DNA of 64,000 bases from assembly GCF_000420385.1 (NCBI RefSeq), contig NZ_ATUV01000001.1, positions 186,001 through 250,000 on the forward strand. The letters are read 5' to 3'. Positions within the stretch are counted from its first letter, which is position 1; every line of letters begins with the position of its first letter. The DNA comes from Hippea alviniae EP5-r. GTDB taxonomy: Bacteria > Campylobacterota_A > Desulfurellia > Desulfurellales > Hippeaceae. Both the position numbers and the translations under genes were made by a program. The notes beneath the pieces were generated by a model. That model was given only the letters and a program-made list of their open reading frames with translations. It did no database searches and had not been told where the DNA came from. Positions 9,018 to 19,303 of the stretch are shown here, piece after piece.

Positions 9018-9635
9018 ATGAGAGTATTTTTGATTGATGTAGATAATACCGTTTATCCACAGGAAGCGGGTGTTTTTGACCTTGTTGATAAGAGAATAAA
9101 CGAATATATGATTAAGTTCTTAGGAATGGACCCACAAGAAGTGCCCAGAAAAAGAATAGAATACTGGCACACATACGGCACTACGATGGCGGGACTTATG
9201 AAACATTATCACATAGACCCACACCACTTTCTCGAATTCACGCATGATGTTAATCTGAACGGGCTTGTAAAACCCAATCCAAAGTTGAGAGAGAAGTTAA
9301 AAGAGATAGATGCCGTTAAGATTGCATTTACAAATGCACCACTAAAACATGCCCAGAAGGTTTTGGAGCTTGTCGGAATAATAGACCTGTTTGTTGATAT
9401 ATTTGACATAATTAGCTCTGATTTTATAGGAAAGCCGCACAAATATCCGTATCAAAAGATAGTTGAGCTAACAAAAGCTAAGAAGTATCTAATGGCAGAC
9501 GATGTCGAAAAAAATATAAAAACAGCAAATCAGCTTGGCATGTTTACTATTCATATCTCAAAAGATGGTGGAATCGGGCATCTGAATATAGATAAGCTTG
9601 AAAATGTGCCGATAGAGATTGTTAACTCTTTATAA
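9018..9635 (+). CDS. HAD-superfamily hydrolase (pyrimidine 5'-nucleotidase-like)
   Basis: Cytoplasmic phosphatase of about 205 residues. Motif I is DVDNTVYP near the start, with the nucleophilic and general acid Asp pair; motif II lies in KIAFTNAPLKHA; the motif III Lys is in GKPHKYPYQ and motif IV in YLMADDVEKN. DxDNTLYP-type motif I is typical of the subgroup containing pyrimidine 5'-nucleotidases (yeast Phm8/Sdt1-like). The ATG at 9018 fits that motif I position; the frame opens earlier, at a TTG inside the terminator tail at 8979. The 3' end overlaps convergent speB by 14 bp. The exact nucleotide substrate is not predictable. Confidence 0.8.
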   Translation: MRVFLIDVDNTVYPQEAGVFDLVDKRINEYMIKFLGMDPQEVPRKRIEYWHTYGTTMAGLMKHYHIDPHHFLEFTHDVNLNGLVKPNPKLREKLKEIDAVKIAFTNAPLKHAQKVLELVGIIDLFVDIFDIISSDFIGKPHKYPYQKIVELTKAKKYLMADDVEKNIKTANQLGMFTIHISKDGGIGHLNIDKLENVPIEIVNSL

Positions 9636-10455
9636 GAAGCAGAAGCTCTCTTACTATGCTTGCAGCAACGATAGATGATACACCGCTTGGGTCGTAATGT
9701 GGTGATAACTCAACCACATCTGCACCGATTAGTCTTTTGTCTTTAAGTTTGAGAAGGAAGTTTAAAAGCTCTTTGTATGTGATACCACCTGGCTCTGGCG
9801 TTCCAGTTCCTGGAAAAACAGAAGGGTCAAGCACATCAAGGTCCACCGTTAAATAGATGGGTTTATCTTTTATCTCGTCCAAAAACTCTTTAGCTTTTGA
9901 CAAATCAAGCATGCACATATTTTTATCTCTTAAAGGCAGGAGTTTATCTTCCCTTACCATACTTCTTATACCGAGCTGATATAGATTTTCAAAGCCTACA
10001 ACTTCGGCTGTTCTTCTCATAACCGTCGCATGAGAGAATTTTTCTGCCCTGTATGAGTCTATAAGGTCGCTATGTGCATCAAGCTGAATAACGACCAAAT
10101 CCTTGAACTTCCTTTTGTGAGCTTTTATTATTGGATAGCTTATCAAGTGTTCACCACCTAAAGCTAAAACCCTTCTGCCCTTTGTAATTATCTTGTGGAT
10201 AAAGCTCTCTATTATTTCAAGGTTTAGATTAACATCAGAATATGAGAGCGGAATATCGCCAATGTCATAAAACCTTATATCTCTCAAATCCTTGTCTTGA
10301 TAAGGACTGTATGATTCTATGCCGTATGATGCTTCCCTTATGGATGCTGGAGCAAAGCGAGAACCAGGTCTAAAGGTGGATGTACCGTCATAAGGCACAC
10401 CCACCAGAACAATACGTGATTTCTTTAAATTGGGATTACTGCAGTAATAATTCAT
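9622..10455 (-). CDS. speB: agmatinase-family ureohydrolase
   Basis: Binuclear manganese hydrolase of 277 residues that splits agmatine to putrescine and urea. Metal-binding motifs are visible in order: GGEHLISYPI, QLDAHSDLID and TVDLDVLDPS, followed by the family loop PGTGTPEPGG. It is the last gene of speH-pdaD-speB and overlaps pdaD by 4 bp (ATGA), so agmatine made by PdaD is the natural substrate. In some thermophiles the paralogue acts on N1-aminopropylagmatine instead; with SpeH encoded in the same operon that alternative is open. Confidence 0.92.
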   Translation of the reverse strand: MNYYCSNPNLKKSRIVLVGVPYDGTSTFRPGSRFAPASIREASYGIESYSPYQDKDLRDIRFYDIGDIPLSYSDVNLNLEIIESFIHKIITKGRRVLALGGEHLISYPIIKAHKRKFKDLVVIQLDAHSDLIDSYRAEKFSHATVMRRTAEVVGFENLYQLGIRSMVREDKLLPLRDKNMCMLDLSKAKEFLDEIKDKPIYLTVDLDVLDPSVFPGTGTPEPGGITYKELLNFLLKLKDKRLIGADVVELSPHYDPSGVSSIVAASIVRELLLLIKS

Positions 10456-10931
10456 TTATTTTCCCACCAGAGAACAACACAGGCAAAAACGGCTCCGTGT
10501 TCTTCAACTATGTGGTCAACGGCGATACTTTCAATTCTTTCTATCTCATACCCCCTGTATTTCATGCCCCACTCTGCCATCTTTCTTACTTGTTCTTCTG
10601 CCTGCTCTTTTGTTATGTCGTAATCTTCAAATTCCATTATCAAACCATTCTTGGTGGGGTCTTTTGGTATGCCTATTGCAACTGCTGCTGCAATCCTTTG
10701 TCCTTTCTTCGATGATGTTAAAGCAGCATAGGCAACGGGCACTAAATCTCCCAAAGGCAGCTCAATGTTATCAACTTTTTTGCACTTCGGGGGCAAAATA
10801 GAACTCATTTTTACTAAATTTGTATTTCCAACGCCGCTTTCTAAAAGTGCTACATCGAAGGCATTAAGCTCGCTGAAGCCTTCAGCTGCAGCTGCTTTTA
10901 TGGTGTAAATATTCGGAGCCCTATTGAACAT
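10452..10931 (-). CDS. pdaD: pyruvoyl-dependent arginine decarboxylase
   Basis: Archaeal-type arginine decarboxylase of 159 residues, made as a proenzyme that self-cleaves at a Ser to give a pyruvoyl cofactor. The cleavage region reads TNLVKMSSILPPKC near residue 40, and the C-terminal half keeps GMKYRGYEIERIES and VEEHGAVFACVVLW. Product: agmatine, passed to the speB product. It overlaps speB by 4 bp, and about 30 bp separate it from speH. This enzyme class is most common in archaea and scattered bacteria, replacing PLP-dependent SpeA. Confidence 0.94.
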   Translation of the reverse strand: MFNRAPNIYTIKAAAAEGFSELNAFDVALLESGVGNTNLVKMSSILPPKCKKVDNIELPLGDLVPVAYAALTSSKKGQRIAAAVAIGIPKDPTKNGLIMEFEDYDITKEQAEEQVRKMAEWGMKYRGYEIERIESIAVDHIVEEHGAVFACVVLWWENK

Positions 10932-10961
10932 GTAAGGTTTCCTCCTAAATAAATAACTTAC

Positions 10962-11393
10962 TTAGATAAAAGCAGCGCTATTGTTTTCTTGTTTTTGCTT
11001 TTGTTGTTGGTGTATAAGAAAAGGTTTGAATTCTAAATTCTCTATCTCTAAGACGCCTCGAAGAACTTCTTTCTCTTCTGTCCGTGAGGGTTTGAGAACC
11101 TTTTTTAAGTATTCATGTGCTTTCCATGGATTTGATGAATCACCACATGTAAAAAAGTCAACTGCTGCAAATCCGTATTCAGGCCAAGTGTGGATTGCAA
11201 GGTGGGACTCTGCGACGATTACGACGCCGCTTACACCGAAAGGGTCGAAAGTTCTAAAGGAAGAAGAAATCACTGTTGCGTTTGCAGCCTTAGCTGCTTC
11301 AATTAAGTGCTTCTCTAATGCCTTTGGGTCATTGAGAAGCTTTCTGTCACACTCAAAGTACTCAGCCAAAACATGTCTTCCAAGTGCCTTCAC
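10962..11393 (-). CDS. speH: S-adenosylmethionine decarboxylase proenzyme
   Basis: Pyruvoyl enzyme of 143 residues that decarboxylates SAM to provide aminopropyl groups for polyamines. The self-cleavage site is the Ser of AESHLAIHTWPEYGFAAVDF near residue 63, and FTCGDSSNPWKA holds the conserved Cys. A short poly-Gln/Lys tail follows residue 125. The GTG start is chosen because GGAGG lies about 8 bases upstream; an ATG four bases earlier is out of frame. It is first in the operon behind a clear promoter. No aminopropyltransferase is encoded nearby. Confidence 0.94.
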   Translation of the reverse strand: MKALGRHVLAEYFECDRKLLNDPKALEKHLIEAAKAANATVISSSFRTFDPFGVSGVVIVAESHLAIHTWPEYGFAAVDFFTCGDSSNPWKAHEYLKKVLKPSRTEEKEVLRGVLEIENLEFKPFLIHQQQKQKQENNSAAFI

Positions 11394-11427
11394 TCATGTG
11401 CCCTCCTTTTTTCTTTTAAAAGTTTTT

Positions 11428-11449
11428 TTGCCATACAAGAGCATGGCAA
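11428..11449 (-). promoter_or_regulatory. hairpin in the speH leader
   Basis: TTGCCAT and ATGGCAA can pair around an 8-base loop in the 5' untranslated region, between promoter and ribosome binding site. On the transcript it is followed by A-rich, not U-rich, sequence, so it is not a terminator. A role in mRNA stability or translation is conjecture. Confidence 0.4.
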
Positions 11450-11458
11450 CAGTCGTTT

Positions 11459-11487
11459 TATATATCACTCTTTGGTTTAAAAGTCAA
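11459..11487 (-). promoter_or_regulatory. promoter of speH-pdaD-speB
   Basis: Minus strand TTGACT, 17 bases, TATATA, about 65 bases upstream of the speH GTG. Confidence 0.7.
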
Positions 11488-11510
11488 AAACTTCTCTGAA
11501 TTAGCTTGAT

Positions 11511-12785
11511 TTATATTTTTATTGGTATATCCGGGTTTATAGAAATTTCATCATCTCGAGAGTCGTAATCCAAAATCTCTGCATACATGCAAAAATTCAG
11601 AAGGGGTTTTAAGACAGAATTTGGTTTTTCTTTAGGTAGTTTCTTTCTTAAGAACTTTTTTGCTTCTTTGGAATTTATGCTTCCATTGTTTTCTTTTATG
11701 AATTTTACAAATATTTTTACTATGGGAAGTTTTAGTAATTCGGTTCTAAATATCTCTTTTCGTTCGTTTATGTCAGCATCCAAGAATTTTCTTCCTGTAT
11801 TGGTTAAAACTATGTATCTGAAGGGTGTTTGGACGAATCCCATAAGTTCAGCCGCAGTTGCTATAATCATTGCTACGGTAAATCTTCTGTTTATCCTTTC
11901 TGATAATTCGAACATTTCTATTTTTCCATCGTTATCTTCTAATACTTCGAGCAGTCCTATAACTTCTCCTACGGTGGCATTCGGTATAGGTAGAAGTTGC
12001 TCATGTATCTTTGTGTAGGGTTCATCGGGTATTATGTTTTTTGTTAAGTAATTTCTTATGGCGTCAACTATCTTCAGAAAGTCGGCACTATTTTGGTCTC
12101 TTGGATATGATAGTTTGTTTTTGTATACCAATTGAACCCTACCGGGTCTTGAGGCCATTATTATTATCTCATCGGACATGTATACGGCTTCTGTTATATT
12201 GTGAGTTACTATTACAATTCCTTTAAGTGATGTTTTTCTTGAGAGCCATAAGTCCATCAACTCTTCTCTTAGATTCTCAGCTGTCAGAACATCGAGAGCA
12301 CTAAAAGGTTCATCCATGCACAATATTTCTGGATTTGATACAAGAGCTCTGGCTATACCAACTCTTTGTTTCATACCACCTGACAAGCTTTTTGGATATA
12401 CATCTTCAAAACCTTCAAGACCTACTATATCAATAACCCTTTTTATCATCTCGTCTTTGTTTCTTATCTCTCTGTTTCTTATGCCTATGGCTATATTGTC
12501 CCATACGGTTTTCCATGGAAATAGAGCAAAGTTTTGAAATACCATAGCCATTTTATCATTAACACCACTTTGAACTTTGCCTTTGTAAAAAACTTTCCCT
12601 TTTGTTGGTTTTAGAAGTCCTGTGATTATTCTTAATAGAGTTGATTTTCCACATCCAGACGGACCTAATATGGACACTATTTTTCCTTCTTCTATAGATA
12701 GACTTATGTTTTCGAGAACGGTTAAAGATTCACTTTTTGATATAGGGAATATCATGTTGATGTTTTCAAGTTTTATTATCTCCAT
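11511..12785 (-). CDS. ABC transporter ATP-binding protein with C-terminal AAA-associated domain
   Basis: ATPase of 424 residues of the nitrate/sulfonate/taurine family. Residues 1-250 are the nucleotide-binding domain: Walker A GPSGCGKSTLLR, signature LSGGMKQRVGIARAL, Walker B ILCMDEPFSALD and switch His in VIVTHNITEA. Residues 265-424 form an extra domain (VGEVIGLLEVLEDNDGKIEM onward) like the AAA-associated C-terminal domain found with duplicated anion permeases, possibly regulatory. It follows the permease gene by 3 bases with GGAG before its ATG. Substrate unknown; family members move inorganic or organic anions. Confidence 0.9.
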   Translation of the reverse strand: MEIIKLENINMIFPISKSESLTVLENISLSIEEGKIVSILGPSGCGKSTLLRIITGLLKPTKGKVFYKGKVQSGVNDKMAMVFQNFALFPWKTVWDNIAIGIRNREIRNKDEMIKRVIDIVGLEGFEDVYPKSLSGGMKQRVGIARALVSNPEILCMDEPFSALDVLTAENLREELMDLWLSRKTSLKGIVIVTHNITEAVYMSDEIIIMASRPGRVQLVYKNKLSYPRDQNSADFLKIVDAIRNYLTKNIIPDEPYTKIHEQLLPIPNATVGEVIGLLEVLEDNDGKIEMFELSERINRRFTVAMIIATAAELMGFVQTPFRYIVLTNTGRKFLDADINERKEIFRTELLKLPIVKIFVKFIKENNGSINSKEAKKFLRKKLPKEKPNSVLKPLLNFCMYAEILDYDSRDDEISINPDIPIKI

Positions 12786-12788
12786 AAT

Positions 12789-14474
12789 CTACTCCAAAGA
12801 GAATCGTTTTGCTGCGTATTTTTGAAGCGGTCTCCATACAACCCTGTTAATAAACACTACACTTAGGGACATAACAATTATGCTTATTGCGAGTAGATGT
12901 AGTTTTCCCGTATCGGTGAAATTGTTTATTAATGCTCCAATACCTATAGCTTGCAGTATCCTACCTTTTACGCTCATGTATTCAGCCACAATGCTTGCGT
13001 TCCATGCCCCACCCGCTGCGGTTATTATGCCAGTGATTAGGTACGGGAACACCACAGGTATATACAAGTTTATCATTTTTCTTAAACCTTTTATGCCAAA
13101 TAGATTCGATGCCTCTTCTAGTTGCTTTGGAACTACGGAAGCGCCAGCTATAACATTGAACAAGATATACCATTGAGTTCCGAGCATCATGAGCAAGATT
13201 GATGAGTAGTTTAGTTGTGGAAACAAGATGACAAACCATGGGTAGATGAGGGGAGCAGGAAATGATGCAAGAATTTGAACTATTGGTTGAACCTTTGACG
13301 ATATTTTTCTATTTTTGCCTATGAGTATACCAATAGGTAGAGCCCATAGTATAGATAATAAAACACTTACATACACCCGTGTCGCTGTTATACCGTCACA
13401 CAATATAATCCTTCCTATCTCTTTCAAACTTATGCCGTTTATGAGTTTGTATAGTTCATAAGCCGCAAATGCGGTTAAAAGTAAAATTATAAAATTAAAG
13501 ACAAAATCTCCCTTAATGTTTCCTGTATGATTTATGGGTTCTGGCGATGTTTTTCTCTTTTTTGTGGAAATAGAGTTTGATAGTTTTTTAAGCAATACTT
13601 CCCTAAAAAAGCGTGTTATGTGGGAATTGACAAGTATATCTAAAATTAATGATTTTTTCTCTTCGTCAGTCTCTTCTTTTAGTGAGAATTTGGAAGACCA
13701 AGCGATGATTGGTTTCCAGAAAACCATATCTATAAAAACAATCATAATAATCATTGCTAATATTCCATATATCTGACCAGCCACATAACCCTTGTTTATT
13801 GCCAGAGCCATGTATGAGCCTATGCCTGGAATGCTGTAGGTTTTGTTTCCCAGTGTGAAGGCTTCACAAACGGTCAGAAAGAACCAGCCTCCAGCCATTG
13901 ACATCATGCTATTCCAAACAAGTCCTGGCATGGCATAAGGAACTTCCACATTGAAGAAAATACCTAATTTTGACATATTGTAAACTTTTGCTGCTTCTAT
14001 CAGTTCTTTTGGAACAGATTTTAAAGATTGATAAAAGCTAAAAGTCATATTCCACACCTGACCAGTAAAAATCATTATTATAGATACGAGTTCAAGTCCT
14101 ATCTCTGTGTGTGGAAATAAAGAGATTAAAGCTAACATCAAACCTGGCAAAAAACCTAAAACGGGTACAGATTGAAGTATGTCTAATGCTGGGATAATTA
14201 TTTTTTCAAGGTATCTGTTTTTTGCTGCTGCGTAGCCAACGACAAATGTAAAGACCAAAGACAGAAAATAAGCTGCGAATCCACGAGACATAGAGAATAG
14301 CGTATATTTTATGAGATTTATTGGCTCTAAAGATATTTTGGCTTGTGGAACAAACGGCTCGGCCCATCTCTCGGCAATAGAGACTATTAGGATAATTACG
14401 AGTATTAAACTTCCTATTACGGCCATATCGTAGAATGTTAATTTTCTTGTATCTAAATTTTCACTTTTAAGCAT
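12789..14474 (-). CDS. ABC transporter permease, two fused membrane domains
   Basis: Inner-membrane protein of 561 residues in which two BPD_transp_1 permease domains are joined. The first EAA-type coupling region is around ELIEAAKVYNMSKLGIFF (residues ~155-175), the second around KQLEEASNLFGIKGLRKM (~455-475); a charged linker at ~265-315 separates them. About twelve hydrophobic segments are visible. This matches duplicated anion-transport permeases (COG4986-like). It is translated just before its ATPase. No periplasmic binding protein is encoded nearby, so the system either borrows one or uses none. Confidence 0.88.
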   Translation of the reverse strand: MLKSENLDTRKLTFYDMAVIGSLILVIILIVSIAERWAEPFVPQAKISLEPINLIKYTLFSMSRGFAAYFLSLVFTFVVGYAAAKNRYLEKIIIPALDILQSVPVLGFLPGLMLALISLFPHTEIGLELVSIIMIFTGQVWNMTFSFYQSLKSVPKELIEAAKVYNMSKLGIFFNVEVPYAMPGLVWNSMMSMAGGWFFLTVCEAFTLGNKTYSIPGIGSYMALAINKGYVAGQIYGILAMIIMIVFIDMVFWKPIIAWSSKFSLKEETDEEKKSLILDILVNSHITRFFREVLLKKLSNSISTKKRKTSPEPINHTGNIKGDFVFNFIILLLTAFAAYELYKLINGISLKEIGRIILCDGITATRVYVSVLLSILWALPIGILIGKNRKISSKVQPIVQILASFPAPLIYPWFVILFPQLNYSSILLMMLGTQWYILFNVIAGASVVPKQLEEASNLFGIKGLRKMINLYIPVVFPYLITGIITAAGGAWNASIVAEYMSVKGRILQAIGIGALINNFTDTGKLHLLAISIIVMSLSVVFINRVVWRPLQKYAAKRFSLE

Positions 14475-14603
14475 CTCTTAAAAATAATCATTGTTAAATT
14501 CTATATCCTTTGAATGATAACATTGATACTTTTTTATTACAAGTTTTTTATGGTTTTTTGATTTCGATATTTAACAAAAAACGACTAAAAACACAGTTTT
14601 TCC

Positions 14604-14632
14604 TTGATTGCTGGGTTTTAAATCTTTATAAT
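14604..14632 (+). promoter_or_regulatory. promoter of the ilvB operon
   Basis: TTGATT, 17 bases, perfect TATAAT, about 68 bases before the ilvB ATG. The leader contains a G-run (GGGGGG near 14650) but no leader-peptide attenuator that I can recognise. Confidence 0.75.
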
Positions 14633-14699
14633 AAAACTTCAAAATTTAGGGGGGATTATTACTTTTTCCTTATAACTTTAAGCTTTTTAAGGAGGAGAG

Positions 14700-16397
14700 A
14701 TGAAACTTACAGGGGCCCAGATTTTTATAGAAGCTTTAAAAAAAGAAGGTGTAAAGCATCTTTTTGGAATACCTGGTGGTGCTATTATTGACCTTCACGA
14801 TGAGATTTACAAGCAGAATGATATAAAATTTATTTTGACAAGGCATGAGCAGGCTGCAGTGCATATGGCTGATGGTTATGCAAGAGCAACTGGTAAGCCT
14901 GGGGTTGTTTTAGTTACAAGTGGTCCTGGTGCAACGAATACCGTGACAGGTCTTGCAACAGCTTACATGGATTCAATCCCTGTCATTGTTTTTACAGGTC
15001 AGGTTCCAACACCATTAATAGGAAACGATGCATTTCAGGAAGCCGATATAGTTGGAATGACACGCTCTTGCACTAAGTATAACTTTCTTGTTAAAAGTGT
15101 TGATGAACTTGCATATACAATAAAGAAGGCGTTTTACATAGCTACAACGGGAAGGCCAGGGCCTGTTCTGATAGACTTTCCGAAGGATGTTCAAGTTGCT
15201 CAAACAGAATTTAAATATCCAGACAGCATTCACATAAGGGGATACAATCCAACCTATCACGGTAATCCAAAACAGATGAAGAAGGTTGTAAAGGCTATAG
15301 CATCTGCTAAGAAGCCGCTTCTATATGTTGGTGGCGGTGCTATAATTTCAGAAGCTCATAACGAGATATATAGACTCGCAAAGAAGCTTCAGATTCCTGT
15401 ATTTACAACGCTTATGGGTATAGGTGCATATCCAGAAGATGATGAGTTGAGTCTTGGAATGGCTGGAATGCACGGCACATACAGGGCGAATATGGCTATT
15501 CAATATTGTGATTTGCTTATATCGATAGGTGCAAGGTTTGACGATAGGGTTACAGGTAAGGTTTCTGAGTTTGCGCCGTATGCGAAAATTGTTCATATAG
15601 ATATAGACCCAACGAGTATAAGTAAAAATATAAAGGTTGATTATCCACTTGTTGGCGATGCAAAACTTGTGCTTCAGGAAATGTTGCCGATGTTTGATGA
15701 ATACTCAAGCGTAAATTGGAAAGAGATAAGAAAGCCGTGGCTTGAGCAAATAGAAAAATGGAAAAACGAGCATAGGCTTGCTTACAACACAGAGACAGAC
15801 GAGATACTGCCTCAATATGTGATAGAAAAGCTGGGTGAATTAACAAAAGATGATGACCCTATAATATCAACGGAAGTTGGCCAGCATCAGATGTGGGTTG
15901 CACAGTTTTACACATTTAAAAAGCCAAGAAGATTGTTGACTTCTGGCGGTTTGGGAACAATGGGATATGGTTTTCCGGCAGGTATAGGAGCTCAGTTTGC
16001 CGTTGGAGACGACAAGCCTGTTTATGTGATAGCTGGTGATGGAAGTTTTCAGATGAACGAGCAGGAGCTCGCAACAATTGTTGCATACAACAAGCCTGTG
16101 AAGGTGATTATTCTAAACAACGGATATCTTGGAATGGTCAGACAGTGGCAGCAGTTGTTTTACGGAAGAAGGTATGCAAATACGAATATCGAAGTTCAGC
16201 CTGATTTTGTTAAGCTTGCAGAAAGTTATGGAATCAAAGCAAGAAGGATTAGAAAAAAGGAAGAAGTTGAAGATGCTCTAATTGAAATTAGAAAGCATAA
16301 AGGGCCTTATATTTTAGATGTAATTATAGCAAAAGAAGAGAATGTTTATCCTATGGTGCCTGCGGGTGCACCACTTAACAATATGCTGCTTACATAA
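14700..16397 (+). CDS. ilvB: acetolactate synthase large subunit
   Basis: Thiamine-diphosphate enzyme of 565 residues, the first committed step of valine/leucine/isoleucine synthesis. The catalytic Glu is in [19 protein letters not shown] (residue ~47); the ThDP motif is [17 protein letters not shown] followed by [17 protein letters not shown], and [10 protein letters not shown] lies in the C-terminal part. Length and the RQWQ segment match anabolic AHAS rather than catabolic ALS. AAGGAGGAGAG precedes the ATG. It heads ilvB-ilvN-ilvC and the following lipid and leucine genes. Confidence 0.97.
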   Translation: MKLTGAQIFIEALKKEGVKHLFGIPGGAIIDLHDEIYKQNDIKFILTRHEQAAVHMADGYARATGKPGVVLVTSGPGATNTVTGLATAYMDSIPVIVFTGQVPTPLIGNDAFQEADIVGMTRSCTKYNFLVKSVDELAYTIKKAFYIATTGRPGPVLIDFPKDVQVAQTEFKYPDSIHIRGYNPTYHGNPKQMKKVVKAIASAKKPLLYVGGGAIISEAHNEIYRLAKKLQIPVFTTLMGIGAYPEDDELSLGMAGMHGTYRANMAIQYCDLLISIGARFDDRVTGKVSEFAPYAKIVHIDIDPTSISKNIKVDYPLVGDAKLVLQEMLPMFDEYSSVNWKEIRKPWLEQIEKWKNEHRLAYNTETDEILPQYVIEKLGELTKDDDPIISTEVGQHQMWVAQFYTFKKPRRLLTSGGLGTMGYGFPAGIGAQFAVGDDKPVYVIAGDGSFQMNEQELATIVAYNKPVKVIILNNGYLGMVRQWQQLFYGRRYANTNIEVQPDFVKLAESYGIKARRIRKKEEVEDALIEIRKHKGPYILDVIIAKEENVYPMVPAGAPLNNMLLT

Positions 16398-16412
16398 AGA
16401 AAGGGGTGGGTT

Positions 16413-16895
16413 ATGAAAAGAATATTCTCAATTATAGTTGAAAATCAATCAGGCGTTTTATCAAGGGTTGCCAATCTTTTCTCAGCAAGAGGCTATAACA
16501 TAGAATCCCTAAGTGTTGCGCCAATAAACGAAGAAGGCTTATCAAGAATGACGATAGTTACAGAAGGTGATGAAAGGATTTTGGAGCAGATAGGCAAGCA
16601 GTTAAATAAGCTGATAGATGTTATAAAGGTTCACGAGTTTGGTGAAGAGCCGTTTGTTGAGCGTGAGATGGCTTTGATAAAGATGCATACGGATATGAAT
16701 ACGAGGGCTGAGGTATTAAGGATTGTTGATATATTTCGTGGCAAAGTTGTCGATGTATCTCATGACTCATACACGATAGAAGTTACTGGCGATTCTACTA
16801 AAATTGACGCTATTTTGAGCTTACTTGAGCCGCTTGGTATAAAAGAGCTTGCAAGAACGGGAAAAGTGGCTATGATTAGAGAAAGAAAAAGATGA
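16413..16895 (+). CDS. ilvN: acetolactate synthase small (regulatory) subunit
   Basis: Regulatory subunit of 160 residues that activates IlvB and gives valine feedback inhibition. The N-terminal ACT domain is clear: SIIVENQSGVLSRVANLFSARGYNIESLSV, followed by the SRMTIVTEGD strand; the C-terminal half (EREMALIKMHTDMNTRAEVL) is the ALS_ss_C domain. It sits 15 bp after ilvB with AAAGGGGTGGG as ribosome binding site. Confidence 0.97.
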   Translation: MKRIFSIIVENQSGVLSRVANLFSARGYNIESLSVAPINEEGLSRMTIVTEGDERILEQIGKQLNKLIDVIKVHEFGEEPFVEREMALIKMHTDMNTRAEVLRIVDIFRGKVVDVSHDSYTIEVTGDSTKIDAILSLLEPLGIKELARTGKVAMIRERKR

Positions 16896-16906
16896 AGGGG
16901 GAATAG

Positions 16907-18565
<1,659 letters not shown>

Positions 18566-18569
<4 letters not shown>

Positions 18570-19303
18570 AAAGGAATAGAGCCGTATATATACTGCCCAA
18601 TATGTTTACGACGATAAATTTGGCAGCAGGGTTTTACAGCATTCTACTTGCGTTTTCGTCTAAATTTTTGGCTGCTGCATGGGTTATCCTGCTTGCCGTT
18701 GTTTTTGATAACCTTGATGGTAAAGTTGCAAGATTGACACATACAGAGAGTGAATTTGGAGTTGAGTACGATTCGTTAAGCGATTTGGTCAGCTTTGGCG
18801 TTGCACCTGCGTTTTTAATGTATTCTTTTGTTTTAAAGGATTTTGGAAGACTTGGCATAATTGCAGCGTTTCTTTTTTTGATATGTGGTGCATTAAGGCT
18901 TGCACGCTTCAATGTTCAGACGACCCACAGGGATAATTTTGTAGGATTGCCGATACCTGGAGCTGCTGCTGTTGTTGCGTCGTTTATACTCGTTTTCTTT
19001 AAATTTGATATAGATTCGCACAAATACAACTTAATCTTTCTTGTAAGTATGTATCTGCTTGCATTTTTAATGATAAGCTCAATCAAATACAGAAGCTTCA
19101 AAAAAGCAAGCACAAGCAAGAAGATTTCAATAAGAGTTTTTGCTTTTATAGTTCTTGTTTTATCGTTGATTGTGTTTAAGCCTTACATATTTGTGCCGCT
19201 ATTGGCATTTATCTATGTATTATCAGGTCCTTCTGAGTATATATATAGAGTTTTTAAACCAAAAAGGGGGGTGGCTTATGGGCAGGAAAATAATAATATT
19301 TGA
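18566..19303 (+). CDS. pssA: CDP-diacylglycerol-serine O-phosphatidyltransferase
   Basis: Integral membrane CDP-alcohol phosphotransferase of 245 residues that supplies phosphatidylserine to Psd. The family signature D-x2-DG-x2-AR-x8-G-x3-D-x3-D is visible from FDNLDGKVARL through GVEYDSLSDLV (residues ~48-73). About seven hydrophobic helices follow. Starts at the ATGA overlap with psd; its last 26 bases contain the leuA start. Confidence 0.95.

Noticed and set aside
11428-11449. Hairpin upstream of speH as a terminator
   Set aside because: The T-run is on the wrong side for either flanking gene's transcript; listed only as a leader hairpin.
10981-11499. 172-codon plus-strand frame opposite speH
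   Set aside because: Antisense shadow of speH, a clear SAM decarboxylase with intact pyruvoyl site; the shadow has low-complexity Phe/Ser/Cys-rich sequence.
11587-12018. 143-codon plus-strand frame opposite the ABC ATPase
   Set aside because: Antisense to a conserved coding region; composition (Ser/Phe/Asn) is that of reversed coding sequence.
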